32,950 nt of DNA from Mesotoga infera (GCA_011045915.1 DSBT01000374.1:1-32950), one strand, 5' to 3'. Shown: positions 8,459-17,951, counted from the first letter of the stretch. Notes: generated from the letters alone by a model not told the origin. Program-made: numbers and translations.

Positions 8459-9966
8459 AGCCACCTGCCTATGTCAATGAACGTTATGTAAATCATAAAA
8501 CCCATCAGTATCATAAACCCGATCACATTTATCAAGCCTTCGATCTTTGGATCCAGTCTCCTTCTTGTTATCATTTCAAGTAGCGCCAGAAGCATCCTGC
8601 CCCCATCAAGTGCTGGGAAAGGGATCAGATTAATTACTCCAAGGTTCAATGAAATGAATCCTGCGAAGAAAAGCACAATTCTCAGACCTAGACTCACAGC
8701 TTGATCGACTATTGTCACCAGTCCTATTGGGCCTGTAAACTCGTTGATATTTGCTCCGCCAGTGAAGAGGCTACCCACAACCTTGACCATAGTGAACAGC
8801 AGGTTGTTTGCCCACTGAATGCCCAGACCTACCGCCTCGAAAGCGCTGTCGGGATACCAGTAATCGCTACCCTGAGCGAAAGACCCGGCTTCACTGATGA
8901 GAGCGATCATCTCGTTCTTGCTAACCGTTAATTCAATTGTTCGACCTTCGCGTTCTATCGAAACAACGAATTCCTCTGGAAAACCATACTCTGCAAACGT
9001 AGTTTCCTTGCCGGTCAACTGAATTAGCAGCTCATCCGATTTGAGGGAAAGCAGCTGACTCATGGTCGTCAGATCATAACTTGTATCGGTTTTCATCCCA
9101 TTTACTTCAAGCAGGAGGTCGCCCTCCCTGAATTGACCGAAATCATTTGCCAATAAGGGTTTGAAATTCGCATAGTATATTCCCATGGCATAGCGTTCCT
9201 CTGTTGGCGAATAAGTTAGAAGGGTGCCCGAGAGAGTCGTTCCATCAGAAAAACCAAGTCTTACCGTACTTTCTGGCGAAAGCACACCGGCGTATCCAAC
9301 GTAATCCCCATTAAATGCTGCGCCGTTGATTGTGTAAAGGGACGCGCCGGGTTCACCAGCAGTGCTGCCGATGACAATGAAGGCCTCCTGGGGAAGCAAT
9401 TCGGGCAGAAGAGTGACTTCAACTTCCTTACCATTCCTAAGCACGACAAGATCTATCCTATCGCCTGCTGCAACTGCTTCACTGAGCCGGGTGTTGTCTA
9501 TCAGAGTCTTTCCATTTACAGAAACTATTCTGTCGCCAGGCACCATGCCGGATATCGCAGCGGGTGAGCCGGGCTCGATTTTGTCGATCCTTACTTCCTG
9601 AAAACCCCAAACTACGGCAACGAGGGAGAGTATCAGGAAACCCAGAAGCAAGGAGAAAGCCGGACCTGAAAAATAGATAATGAATCTCTGCCAGGCCGGT
9701 TTATTCTGTATCTGCTCATTAGCGGGAACGGAAGAATCGATGGTGTCGAGATCCTCTCCGGCGGGTCTAACGTAGCCACCAATAGGGAATGCATTTATCC
9801 TAAAAGTAGTATTCTTTCCCTTTTTCGACCACAATTTGGGACCCATCCCAATGGCAAATTCAATCACTCTCACTCCGAAAAGCCTTGAGAATAGGTAGTG
9901 TCCAAGTTCATGCACCACAACTATCCCGGTCAGAATGAGAAGAAAATATATTATTGACAATACCAT
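8455..9966 (-). CDS. rseP: Site-2 intramembrane metalloprotease, RseP family
   Basis: This membrane-embedded zinc protease cleaves within transmembrane segments, for example those of anti-sigma factors or signal-peptide remnants. HELGH at residues 19-23 supplies zinc ligands and the catalytic Glu. The second metal motif is near the C-terminus ([13 protein letters not shown]). Between them lie a clear PDZ domain ([19 protein letters not shown]) and a second, more divergent PDZ-like region ([15 protein letters not shown]). At 503 residues it is longer than most family members, mainly in this periplasmic part. It overlaps dxr by 16 bases. Its location between two MEP genes is a common, conserved arrangement in bacteria. 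Confidence 0.93.
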   Translation of the reverse strand: MVLSIIYFLLILTGIVVVHELGHYLFSRLFGVRVIEFAIGMGPKLWSKKGKNTTFRINAFPIGGYVRPAGEDLDTIDSSVPANEQIQNKPAWQRFIIYFSGPAFSLLLGFLILSLVAVVWGFQEVRIDKIEPGSPAAISGMVPGDRIVSVNGKTLIDNTRLSEAVAAGDRIDLVVLRNGKEVEVTLLPELLPQEAFIVIGSTAGEPGASLYTINGAAFNGDYVGYAGVLSPESTVRLGFSDGTTLSGTLLTYSPTEERYAMGIYYANFKPLLANDFGQFREGDLLLEVNGMKTDTSYDLTTMSQLLSLKSDELLIQLTGKETTFAEYGFPEEFVVSIEREGRTIELTVSKNEMIALISEAGSFAQGSDYWYPDSAFEAVGLGIQWANNLLFTMVKVVGSLFTGGANINEFTGPIGLVTIVDQAVSLGLRIVLFFAGFISLNLGVINLIPFPALDGGRMLLALLEMITRRRLDPKIEGLINVIGFMILMGFMIYITFIDIGRWL

Positions 9967-11087
9967 CTATCCACCTCTTCTTTAGCCAGTCTTCTTGCAA
10001 AGCCGTCAATCTCGATTATTTGACTGTAATCGGTCGGGTTTTGATCATCGGTACCTGCGACCGTCCTTTCAATTATATTGTAAATGCTTCCAAAAGGGAT
10101 CCTACCCTTCATAAAAGCATCGACTGCTATTTCATCTGCTGCATTGTAAGCGATCTGCTTGCTGACAGTGCCACAAATCTCCCTCGCAAGGCTCAAAGCG
10201 GGAAATTTATCATGCTGCATCTCTTCCAGTACAATTGGTGTGGCGGCTAATCTCTCTTCTCCGAAAAGATGCTGCCGTTCAGGATAGGTCAAAGAATATG
10301 CAATTGGAATTCGCATATCCGGACGACCTACATGGAGTTTCACAACACCGTCATTGTACACAACACCGGCATGAACAAAGCTGTTTCTGCATATGTAAGT
10401 ATCAATTTCACTTGATTCGAATCCGAAGAGATATTTCGCTTCGATTACTTCGAGTCCTTTGTTAACCATTGAAGCGCTATCAACGGTTATCCTGTTTCCC
10501 ATAGACCAAACAGGGTGTTTCATGACATCTTCAGGGCTTGCCCGGTGAATACTTTCTTTCGGCCAATCCCTCAGGGCACCGCCAGATGCCGTTATTAGGA
10601 TTCTTTGTGGGCGAACTGTACCTTCAAGAAGCTGAAAGAGACCGCTGTGCTCTGAGTCGACCGGAATCAATTCGACATCTTCTCTGGCACATTTTTTTAG
10701 CAAGAGATTTCCTCCGCAAACGATAGACTCCTTGTTCGCAAGACATAGTCTGCTGCAAACTTCAGCCGCCTTAAGGCTGAATTTAAGTCCGGCCGCTCCG
10801 CTAACCGCAAGCAGCACATAATCCGGTCGGGACTTCTCGAGCATTGTTTCTATTCCCTCTTCGCCTTGGAAAAAGGTTGTTTCCGGAAAGGAATCGGCCA
10901 AATTCCCATTCCTTTCGAGAGCGGCGGCGAATTTAGGATGGAATTTTGAAAGCTGTTCAGAAAAAGAGTCGAAATTGTGGCCGCAGGAAATGGCCACAAT
11001 TTCGATTTCTTCAATCTTATCTACTATTTCGAGTGTCTGTGATCCAATAGATCCAGTAGAACCTAGAACAGCCAACCTTTTTTTCAT
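9951..11087 (-). CDS. dxr: 1-deoxy-D-xylulose 5-phosphate reductoisomerase
   Basis: This is the first committed step of the MEP pathway: DXP to 2-C-methylerythritol 4-phosphate with NADPH. The NADPH motif GSTGSIGSQTLEIV opens the protein. Metal and substrate residues are in VDSEHSGLFQLLEG, and ITASGGALRDWP and NRITVDSASMVNKGLEVIEA are the family's catalytic blocks. VGRPDMRIPIAYSLTYPER follows. Its 378 residues are the usual length. It overlaps rnfB by four bases (ATGA), which ties isoprenoid synthesis to the rnf transcript. Confidence 0.96.
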   Translation of the reverse strand: MKKRLAVLGSTGSIGSQTLEIVDKIEEIEIVAISCGHNFDSFSEQLSKFHPKFAAALERNGNLADSFPETTFFQGEEGIETMLEKSRPDYVLLAVSGAAGLKFSLKAAEVCSRLCLANKESIVCGGNLLLKKCAREDVELIPVDSEHSGLFQLLEGTVRPQRILITASGGALRDWPKESIHRASPEDVMKHPVWSMGNRITVDSASMVNKGLEVIEAKYLFGFESSEIDTYICRNSFVHAGVVYNDGVVKLHVGRPDMRIPIAYSLTYPERQHLFGEERLAATPIVLEEMQHDKFPALSLAREICGTVSKQIAYNAADEIAVDAFMKGRIPFGSIYNIIERTVAGTDDQNPTDYSQIIEIDGFARRLAKEEVDRWYCQ

Positions 11088-11776
11088 GACTCAAACTTCT
11101 TCTTTATCTCAGCCGGTTCTCCGGAGGTATCTTCAATTATCTTTTGAATCTCAGATTGTGAAAGCCCCATAATCTTTGCTACCTTCTCAGGCACGTTCTG
11201 TCTTTTGCCCGGGACGCATTTGTCTGCGTTCTCTTCCTTGCCGGCAACCTTCAGGGCAAAGGCCGCACATCCTGGGGAACCACATACACCACAGTTTATG
11301 TTGGGAAGTACGGCAAAGATCACCGTTGCACTGGGATTCTCCTTGAGCTTATCCTTGTAGCTTTCGATTTCTTCTTGGGTTGGCCTTTTGGGCTTAGGTG
11401 GCGCCGCTTTTACTTCTTTCCCGGATGCGGCGATCAGTTTTTCCAGTGTTTTTTCCGCATCTTCCTCTGCCTCTTCGAAGAGAGCGGTGAGCTTGTCGAC
11501 GTCCGTCTCCATGATTAGCTTCAGTTTTTCTGGAACGCCGGACCGCTTGCCAGGAATACAACCGTCCAGCGGAGCTTTGCCATCGGAAATAGCCTTTGCA
11601 AAAGCCGAGCAACCGGGGAAACCACAGGCGCCACAGTTAACGCCTGGCAAAGAGGCTTCGATAAGTGTGATTCTTGGATCTTTCTTGACCGCAAATTTCG
11701 CGGAGGCGAACGCTAGGAAGACACCTGCTCCAATGCCCAGTATGGCCATAAACAGAACTGAATAGACTACTGTCAT
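11084..11776 (-). CDS. rnfB: Rnf complex subunit B, with duplicated iron-sulphur domain
   Basis: RnfB passes electrons from ferredoxin into the Rnf complex. An N-terminal membrane helix (residues about 3-26) is followed by a C-x2-C-x4-C-x16-C iron-sulphur domain (C48, C51, C56, C73). A charged linker follows, rich in Glu, Lys and Ala, and then a second copy of the same domain (C162, C165, C170, C187). Canonical RnfB has one such domain followed by a two-cluster ferredoxin domain. No CxxCxxCxxxC ferredoxin motif is present here. I chose the ATG at 11776 because GAGGCG lies eight bases before it; an ATG at 11782 touches that site. The gene is last in rnfCDGEAB. Confidence 0.9.
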   Translation of the reverse strand: MTVVYSVLFMAILGIGAGVFLAFASAKFAVKKDPRITLIEASLPGVNCGACGFPGCSAFAKAISDGKAPLDGCIPGKRSGVPEKLKLIMETDVDKLTALFEEAEEDAEKTLEKLIAASGKEVKAAPPKPKRPTQEEIESYKDKLKENPSATVIFAVLPNINCGVCGSPGCAAFALKVAGKEENADKCVPGKRQNVPEKVAKIMGLSQSEIQKIIEDTSGEPAEIKKKFES

Positions 11777-11786
11777 ACACATCGCC

Positions 11787-12368
11787 TCACAGTTTTACCA
11801 GGCCTTGAAAACCCATAAAGGCCATCGAGAGTAAACCGGCAGTGATCAATGCAATGGCAGTACCTCTGAAAGGTTCGGGAATTTCGGAAAGCTCCATCCT
11901 CTCTCTAATGGTTGAAAAAAGAATGAGGGCCAAAGCAAAGCCAAGTCCAGCACCTGCAGAATTCACGATCGTTTCGAGCAGTGTGTAGTTCTGCTGGACA
12001 TTGAGTAGTGCCAGGCCGAGAATCGCACAGTTCGTCGTAATGAGGGGAAGAAATATTCCCAATGCATCGTAAAGCGCCGGACTCGTCTTCTTCAGGAAAA
12101 TCTCGACAAACTGTACCAGTGTTGCAATAATAAGAATGAACACAATGGTTCTCAAAAAGGGAATGCTCAACATATCGAGCAGAATATTCAGAAGCCATGT
12201 GATAATTGAGGCCATGATCATAACGAATGTAACGGCTATGCTCATTCCTACCGCGGTATCAATCTTTTTTGAGACGCCTAAGAAAGGACAGATTCCCAGA
12301 AATCTCGAAAGCACGAAATTGTTTATAAGAATCGCTGAAAGAAATATGAAAACCAGTCTCGTAGCCAT
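11787..12368 (-). CDS. rnfA: Rnf complex subunit A
   Basis: This 193-residue integral membrane subunit has about six membrane helices. It opens with the family signature for RnfA/NqrE (LSAILINNFVLSRFLGICPFLGVS). The Cys in FLGICPFLG is conserved in the family, where RnfA and RnfE together hold an iron-sulphur centre in the membrane. The gene starts on the last base of the rnfE stop and ends four bases before rnfB. Confidence 0.96.
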   Translation of the reverse strand: MATRLVFIFLSAILINNFVLSRFLGICPFLGVSKKIDTAVGMSIAVTFVMIMASIITWLLNILLDMLSIPFLRTIVFILIIATLVQFVEIFLKKTSPALYDALGIFLPLITTNCAILGLALLNVQQNYTLLETIVNSAGAGLGFALALILFSTIRERMELSEIPEPFRGTAIALITAGLLSMAFMGFQGLVKL

Positions 12369-12979
12369 CAGTCACCCCTCCTCATTTTGCTGCGCCTTAT
12401 TCCCACATAGTTGAAGAAAGCGGCGAGCATGCCCAGAGCGATGAATGCGCCTGGAGGGAGTATCATAGCGAACATCTTCACATCGGATAGATGGTAATTG
12501 AAAATCGATCCATTTCCGAGAAACTCTCTTACAGAACCGAGCAACACGAGGGAGGCAGTAAAACCCAGCCCCATGCCAAGACCATCCAGGAAAGAACTCA
12601 AGACATTGTTCTTGGAGGCAAATGCTTCTGCTCTTCCGAGGATTATGCAGTTCACAACTATAAGTGGAATGAATAGGCCTAGAGTCTTCCATAGATCGTA
12701 GATGAAACCGTGCATCAACATGTCAATCATTGTGACAAAGGAAGCGATTATGACAATATATGCGGGAATTCTTATCTTGTCGGGAATGAGTTTCCTGACA
12801 AGGGAGATCGTGATATTCGACATTGCAAGAACCGCAGTTGTTGCGAGTCCCATTCCCAATCCATTCTCGGCGCTTGTCGTTGTAGCAAGAGTAGGACACA
12901 TGCCAAGAACCTGAATGAAGATCGGGTTCTGCTTGAAGATTCCATTTGTGAGAACCGAGAACTTCGATTCAGCCATCAT
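12368..12979 (-). CDS. rnfE: Rnf complex subunit E
   Basis: This is a 203-residue integral membrane subunit, the homologue and partner of RnfA. It shows the family motif NPIFIQVLGMCPTLATTTSAENGLGMG, with the conserved Cys in GMCPTLA, and several helices. The start overlaps the rnfG stop by four bases. A second ATG follows at once at 12976. AGGTGT precedes the first ATG. Confidence 0.95.
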   Translation of the reverse strand: MMAESKFSVLTNGIFKQNPIFIQVLGMCPTLATTTSAENGLGMGLATTAVLAMSNITISLVRKLIPDKIRIPAYIVIIASFVTMIDMLMHGFIYDLWKTLGLFIPLIVVNCIILGRAEAFASKNNVLSSFLDGLGMGLGFTASLVLLGSVREFLGNGSIFNYHLSDVKMFAMILPPGAFIALGMLAAFFNYVGIRRSKMRRGD

Positions 12980-13698
12980 CTAACACCTGCCTTTTCCAGG
13001 AACTCTGAGATAGCGTTGAGTGAGAATGCAACGGCTCTCGGAGTAATCGTTGCTCCAGTCATCACATCGCTTACGGTGACTATCCCTTCTTCCCTTTTTC
13101 TAACGTCTATTTGATCTCCAATAGGGGTTGCTCCTGCATCTTTGTCGACTTTGATGCTCTTCTCGAGTCCTTGACTGTCGATCGGATAAAATCTCATCTG
13201 TACACTCTCGTTTGCGATATTGGCTCCGAGGCCGGGGGTCTCCTGTGAGTATTCGAGAACCTTGATTCTATTCAGATGCACCCCATCGGAGTCTTTAACG
13301 AAGGCTGCCATTGACTTGACGTCGCCGCCGTAACCGACTGCTATGCCTATGGCTACAAAAACCTCGCTGCCATCATCTTTCAAGAACTTGTATGCAGGAC
13401 TTTCTACGCTTCCCTGCGAGTCGACAGCCTGATAAATTATTCCTTCTGAAGCGGTGAATCCCTTTGGGAACCATTCAAACTCCGCGAGTTCGCTCGCGGT
13501 TTCGGGGATGCTCTCTTCAGCGATCAGAAGTTCTCCCGAATCCGCATCGGTAAGAACATCTCGAATAGCGGCGAGTTTTGCGCCAAGTTCTGCGTTTGCG
13601 ATCGGCTCTTCAACAATGGTGTAGACCACAGAAAGGACTAAAGCTGCGATTATGGTAATAACCATCAGAGTAATGCCGGTCTTCAAGTAATCACGCAT
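12976..13698 (-). CDS. rnfG: Rnf complex subunit G (covalent FMN)
   Basis: This 240-residue protein has a single N-terminal helix (residues 10-30) and an extracytoplasmic FMN-binding domain. The flavinylation motif near the C-terminus is MTGATITPRAVAF, where the Thr following GA is the expected covalent FMN attachment site. Upstream, YSQETPGLGANI matches the conserved family block ETPGLG. The gene overlaps rnfD by eight bases and has AGGTGAAGAG as its ribosome-binding site. Confidence 0.95.
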   Translation of the reverse strand: MRDYLKTGITLMVITIIAALVLSVVYTIVEEPIANAELGAKLAAIRDVLTDADSGELLIAEESIPETASELAEFEWFPKGFTASEGIIYQAVDSQGSVESPAYKFLKDDGSEVFVAIGIAVGYGGDVKSMAAFVKDSDGVHLNRIKVLEYSQETPGLGANIANESVQMRFYPIDSQGLEKSIKVDKDAGATPIGDQIDVRKREEGIVTVSDVMTGATITPRAVAFSLNAISEFLEKAGVR

Positions 13699-14641
13699 TG
13701 CTCTTCACCTTCTTTGGTTTCCCGAATATCTTGGGCTTGGTTCCCATATCTATTAGCGGTACGAATGCGTTCATGATCAGAATCGCAAATGATACGCCTT
13801 CCGGATAGCCACCAAACAATCTGATTATCATGGTAAAGACTCCACAGCCAACTCCAAAGATCAAATGCCCCTTGATCGACATTGGACTTGTTACCATGTC
13901 GGTGGCCATGAATAGAGCTCCCAGCATCAGACCGCCTCCAAAGATGTGGTACAGCGGCGAGCCAAAACCAGGATTGGCAGCGTAAAAGATTGTCGCCATT
14001 ATTGCTACAGTTCCTACGTATGTAATAGGTATGAAGGGCGAAACTCTCCTTCTCAGCAACAGCCACCCAAAACCGAGAAGAAGCAGCAGCGCGCTTACCT
14101 CCCCTATAGAGCCGGGGATAGTGCCAAGGAACATCTCCTGCAATGAGAAAACTCTTGGTGCTCCCTGCTTAAGAATAGCCATTGGAGTGGCGGTGGTCTG
14201 CATATCAAAAGGACTGAACCATGTTGTCATCTGAACGGGGAACGAGATCAGAAGAAAGACCCTTCCGACCAGTGCGGGATTGAAGAAGTTCTTTCCGAGA
14301 CCCCCAAAGACCGACTTTGCAATCACTATTGCAACGAAGATACTTATCAGAGCCTGCCACCATTCAACAGCAACTGAAAGATTCAGTGCAAGCAACAACC
14401 CTGTGACCGAACCGCTAAGGTCTGGCTTGAAGGTCTTCTTGTGCCTCATGAATCTCATTACAAAGAAGTCGAGCGCCTCCGCGCCGACCGTACAGACAAG
14501 TATCAAAACAAGTGCTTTCATGCCGAATGAGACTACTGCCCAAACTGCTGCAGGAGAAAGTGCGATCAGAACATCCAGCATTATCCTTCTAACATTATCT
14601 TCAGATCTCAAGTGAGGTGCTGCCATCATTGAAAGCTTCAC
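13691..14641 (-). CDS. rnfD: Rnf complex subunit D (covalent FMN)
   Basis: This is a membrane subunit of 316 residues with many helices, homologous to NqrB. The early block APHLRSEDNVRRIM matches the RnfD family. The FMN attachment region is DMQTTATPMAILKQG, with a Thr in the expected place. The start is a GTG that overlaps the rnfC stop as GTGA, and GGGAGGTGC lies upstream inside rnfC. Confidence 0.95.
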   Translation of the reverse strand: MKLSMMAAPHLRSEDNVRRIMLDVLIALSPAAVWAVVSFGMKALVLILVCTVGAEALDFFVMRFMRHKKTFKPDLSGSVTGLLLALNLSVAVEWWQALISIFVAIVIAKSVFGGLGKNFFNPALVGRVFLLISFPVQMTTWFSPFDMQTTATPMAILKQGAPRVFSLQEMFLGTIPGSIGEVSALLLLLGFGWLLLRRRVSPFIPITYVGTVAIMATIFYAANPGFGSPLYHIFGGGLMLGALFMATDMVTSPMSIKGHLIFGVGCGVFTMIIRLFGGYPEGVSFAILIMNAFVPLIDMGTKPKIFGKPKKVKSNA

Positions 14642-15957
14642 TTCTTCGCACCTCCCTTCAGACTTCGATAGACCCTCTTATGAAGTTTGAAATTCTTTAC
14701 CAGATCTATATTGGCCGGACAGGCGAAGGAACAACTCCCGCATTCTATACAGTCCATCAGACCATTTTCTACTTGTGCATCGTACAATCTGTTTGTTCCG
14801 TAGAGGTTCAGCAGAAACGGTTGGAGATTCATGGGACAGACGAATGTGCATTTGCCGCACCTGATGCATGGGAACTCTTCAAGAGGTTCGCTCTTGAGCA
14901 ACAGAGTAATCCCAGAAGTGCCTTTTACGGTGGGAACGTCTGTCTTGGGAACCGTGATACCCATCATGGGTCCACCGAATAAGGCTCTCTCAACTGTTTC
15001 TTGGGCTCCCCCCGCATGATCAATTAACTCTTCTGCCATAACTCCGATTCTCGAGACGACGTTCAAAGGCGTTCTAATGCCCTCCCCGGTAATCGTAACT
15101 CCTCTTTCGACGAGAGGGCGGCCAAGCTCAACGGCTTCATAGATTGCATAAGCGGTGCCTATGTTATCGACCACAACTCCCACATCCAGAGGAAGTCCGC
15201 CAGAAGGAACCTTTCTCTTCGTCAAGGCATAGATGAGTTGCTTCTCAGCGCCCTGCGGATACTTGGTTTTCAGTTTCTTCACCTTAATTGGAGTAGACCT
15301 AACCGCCTCCTCCATTCTCTCTATGGCCTTTGGCTTATTGTCTTCTATGCCAATAATCGCATCTTTCACTTTCAGCGCTCTCATAATCGCGAGAATTCCA
15401 CTGACCAATCCCTCGGACCGCTCAAGCATGTACCTGTAATCTATCGTCAGATAAGGTTCACACTCCGCTCCATTAATAACGAGAAGATCGATCTTTTTCC
15501 CCTCTGGGGGGGAAAGTTTGACACTTGTTGGAAACATTGCGCCACCAAGCCCGACGATGCCTGCGGACTTTATCCTTTGGACAATCTCTTCCGGCTCGAA
15601 CTGGTCATAAGGCTTTGCAGGATCAAGCAGTTCCCACTCTTCTTCGCCTGATTTTTCTATAACAATCGCATCGTCGGGTTTCGAAAGAGTCGGATGATAG
15701 TACTTTGCAATCTCCTTGACTTCGCCTGTAAGAGGAGAATGAAGATTCGCAGATATGAAGCCTCCGGACTCAGCTATTAGTTGACCGGTCTTGACCCTGT
15801 CACCGACACTAACAACAGGCTTGGCAGGAATACCGGCGTGGTTCGCAAGAAATACATAGACCCTTTCGGGAAGTGGAAGAACTCTCAGATTAGAATCCTG
15901 AGACAGTTCTTTTCTCTCCGGCGGGTGCACCCCTCCTCTGAAGGTAGGCAACCTCAT
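14638..15957 (-). CDS. rnfC: Rnf complex subunit C (NADH-binding)
   Basis: RnfC is the peripheral subunit that exchanges electrons with NAD. It has 439 residues. The N-terminal RnfC barrel-sandwich domain (FRGGVHPPERKELS) is followed by the FMN/NADH-binding Rossmann-like domain (GLGGAMFPTSVKLSPP, then VINGAECEPYLTIDYR). Two 4Fe-4S motifs close the protein: CIRCGKCTFVCP and CIECGSCSFACP. It is the first gene of the 15-gene run. A ribosome-binding site, GAGGTGA, lies eight bases before the ATG. The spacer to the terminator at 16064-16092 must hold the promoter, but I see only weak matches there. Confidence 0.96.
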   Translation of the reverse strand: MRLPTFRGGVHPPERKELSQDSNLRVLPLPERVYVFLANHAGIPAKPVVSVGDRVKTGQLIAESGGFISANLHSPLTGEVKEIAKYYHPTLSKPDDAIVIEKSGEEEWELLDPAKPYDQFEPEEIVQRIKSAGIVGLGGAMFPTSVKLSPPEGKKIDLLVINGAECEPYLTIDYRYMLERSEGLVSGILAIMRALKVKDAIIGIEDNKPKAIERMEEAVRSTPIKVKKLKTKYPQGAEKQLIYALTKRKVPSGGLPLDVGVVVDNIGTAYAIYEAVELGRPLVERGVTITGEGIRTPLNVVSRIGVMAEELIDHAGGAQETVERALFGGPMMGITVPKTDVPTVKGTSGITLLLKSEPLEEFPCIRCGKCTFVCPMNLQPFLLNLYGTNRLYDAQVENGLMDCIECGSCSFACPANIDLVKNFKLHKRVYRSLKGGAKK

Positions 15958-16063
15958 TTAGTTATCACCTCTCAACCTTAATCAATAGATGTTTGCCTTT
16001 CTGGGATCCCGAATATCATGAAAGTGACTGCGACTCAAAATGGAAAAAGCGATTGATATTATC

Positions 16064-16092
16064 AAATAAAAGGAGCGGATCGCTCCGCTCCT
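16064..16092 (-). terminator. Intrinsic terminator of the ndk-to-nucleotidase unit
   Basis: AGGAGCGGA (16071-16079) pairs perfectly with TCCGCTCCT (16084-16092) around a four-base loop. On the minus strand the stem is followed by TTTTATTT. It lies about 40 bases after the stop of the 5'-nucleotidase gene, so it ends that transcript and insulates rnfC downstream. On the plus strand no T tract follows. Confidence 0.9.
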
Positions 16093-16130
16093 ATTATAGT
16101 ACAATGTTTGCGTCTTAACTTAATCTAAAA

Positions 16131-17588
16131 CTACTTTCTGGTTATCCTTCCGCTATCGGCGTAAGCGGTTATCGGGCTTATCTCTCCAACGAACTCAACC
16201 ACTACATCTGCCAGCACGAATCCGGTGTCGTAACCGGAGAGTCCAGCAAGGACCGTATAGCCGTCACCGCCAGAGGCAAGGTAGTTATTTGTGGCTACTT
16301 TGTAGACCTTATTGTCATCAATGGGTTCTCCGTTTACAAGGATATCCTTTGCTTCTTTGTTCTCTATTACATAGGTTACTCCACTTACCTGAGGCATCGC
16401 TCCCTGCCCTGCTTCTCTGGTTGCCGTGTACTCCAGGAGGTCTCTGAGGGCTGTCCCCGGTACATCAACAACGTAAAGTGTATTTCCGAACGGTAGTACC
16501 GTAAGGATGTCACGGTACGTTACTGGACCAGCTTCTATAGAGGCTCGAATTCCTCCCGAGTTGCTTATCGCCAGATCTGCTCCGGACTTCCAAACCATAG
16601 CATCACAGATCAAGTAACCAAGGTTTGTATCCTGAGCTCTGACCACACCTCTGTCGCCCTCAAGTCTTATCGACGTCTCACCGACAACGATATTGAGAGC
16701 TTCTCCGCCAGCCTTCTTGAAGTAATCAAGAACAGTGGCAACGGCGAAATCAGGTTCGATTTCTTCGGCGATTACCGGGAGATTCCTGAAAGAGACAAAG
16801 ATAACGGTATCATCAACGATTTCGAGTTCAAGCCTGCCGAGATTCTTTGCCCATTCTCCGGCCGATACGATTATTGTCTCGTTTATTATCTCAGGCCTTT
16901 CGTAGAAAGTATGGCTATGGCCATCGATTATAATGTCGATACCGTCAACTGCTTTCGCAAGCTCCCAGGAATTCGGGCCGACAAGTACGGGGTTGCTTCC
17001 CATATGGGTGAGCGCAATGACTATGTCCGCCTGAGCTTCCAGCTCGGGAATGATCTCTTTAGCTACTTCTATTACGTCCTTCCACTCGTAGTCCTTAGCG
17101 TAGAGGTACTCGAGAATCTCTGTTTCCTGAGCAGTAAAGCCGACGATGGCGACCTTTATTCCGGCGACTTCCTTTATCATGTATTCCTGGAAAGCAGGTT
17201 TTCCATCCTTGTAGATGTTTGCGCTGAGGAACGGGAAGTCCGCAATCTCCATCTGTTTTGCGAGTACGGAAGCATCGTTGTCAAATTCATGGTTACCGAT
17301 TGCCATTGCGTCAACCTTCATGAGATTGAGAGCAACTATATCAGGAGCGGCATCCTGCAGATCCGATTCGGGAACACCCGTATTAATGTCCCCGGCGTGC
17401 AGGAACAGCGTGTTGGGGTTCTCTGCTCGCACCTGATTTATCAGTGTTGCTACAGCCGCGAGCCCACCGTAATCACCTTCGGGCCAGATGTGCCCGTGTG
17501 TGTCGTTGATATGAACAATCGTTAGTCTCTGAGCCACGACAAAGATTGCCATAACCAAGAGAAGGGTGATCAAAAGAACTTTTTTCAT
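16131..17588 (-). CDS. Secreted 5'-nucleotidase / 2',3'-cyclic phosphodiesterase family
   Basis: This protein of about 485 residues has a signal peptide (MKKVLLITLLLVMAIFVVA, probable cleavage before QRL). The metallophosphoesterase domain shows metal-binding motifs in order: VHINDTHGH, HAGDINTG, GNHEFDND, THMGSN and DGHSHTF. The C-terminal 5'-nucleotidase domain has ISNSGGIRASI and SGGDGY. Such enzymes release nucleosides and phosphate from nucleotides outside the cytoplasm. I prefer the ATG at 17588 because GGAGGT is then six bases away; the ATG at 17594 abuts it. It is the last gene before the terminator. Confidence 0.93.
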   Translation of the reverse strand: MKKVLLITLLLVMAIFVVAQRLTIVHINDTHGHIWPEGDYGGLAAVATLINQVRAENPNTLFLHAGDINTGVPESDLQDAAPDIVALNLMKVDAMAIGNHEFDNDASVLAKQMEIADFPFLSANIYKDGKPAFQEYMIKEVAGIKVAIVGFTAQETEILEYLYAKDYEWKDVIEVAKEIIPELEAQADIVIALTHMGSNPVLVGPNSWELAKAVDGIDIIIDGHSHTFYERPEIINETIIVSAGEWAKNLGRLELEIVDDTVIFVSFRNLPVIAEEIEPDFAVATVLDYFKKAGGEALNIVVGETSIRLEGDRGVVRAQDTNLGYLICDAMVWKSGADLAISNSGGIRASIEAGPVTYRDILTVLPFGNTLYVVDVPGTALRDLLEYTATREAGQGAMPQVSGVTYVIENKEAKDILVNGEPIDDNKVYKVATNNYLASGGDGYTVLAGLSGYDTGFVLADVVVEFVGEISPITAYADSGRITRK

Positions 17589-17600
17589 ACTCATACCTCC

Positions 17601-17951
17601 TTATGGAATATCGGTGATTTCTCCAATTAGCTCGAAATCGAAGTGCCTATCTCCTTCACTTATATGGTAATTGATTATTTCTATTTCTGCGCAGTTTGAA
17701 AAGACAGTTCTTGAACTTCTCTCAATTTGCAGCCCGTTTGCTTTCGTTTCTTCTGGTTCGGCTAAGTAAAGCGATTTCACAGTAAGTGCAAGTCTGAAAT
17801 ACCATGAACTCAGCCGCCTTGCCGCCATAATTGTTTCCAGTGGAGCCAGGGATGTAACTATCGTAGTGCAGATTATCAATATTGCAATTAAAAGCGTGAA
17901 AGAAGCTACTCCTTTACCCTTTGGGCGAGATGGTCTTACCTCCGGCCACAT
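17601..17951 (-). CDS. Small membrane-anchored protein, possibly pilin-like
   Basis: I do not recognise a family with confidence. The frame extends upstream to 18101, but that part is the shadow of glgC. The most likely start is the ATG at 17951, giving 116 residues and a 38-base overlap with glgC. The N-terminus is a short basic leader (PSRPKGKG) followed by [21 protein letters not shown], a hydrophobic stretch resembling a type IV pilin or pseudopilin start, but without the usual Glu at position five. The rest is polar. The gene ends 12 bases before the nucleotidase start, so it is in the same transcript. The start codon and function are uncertain. Confidence 0.5.
   Translation of the reverse strand: MWPEVRPSRPKGKGVASFTLLIAILIICTTIVTSLAPLETIMAARRLSSWYFRLALTVKSLYLAEPEETKANGLQIERSSRTVFSNCAEIEIINYHISEGDRHFDFELIGEITDIP

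Noticed and set aside
15958-16063. A confident promoter for rnfC
   Set aside because: TTGAGT with a TATTCG box 17 bases away is the best match on the minus strand, but the -10 is too poor to list as a feature.
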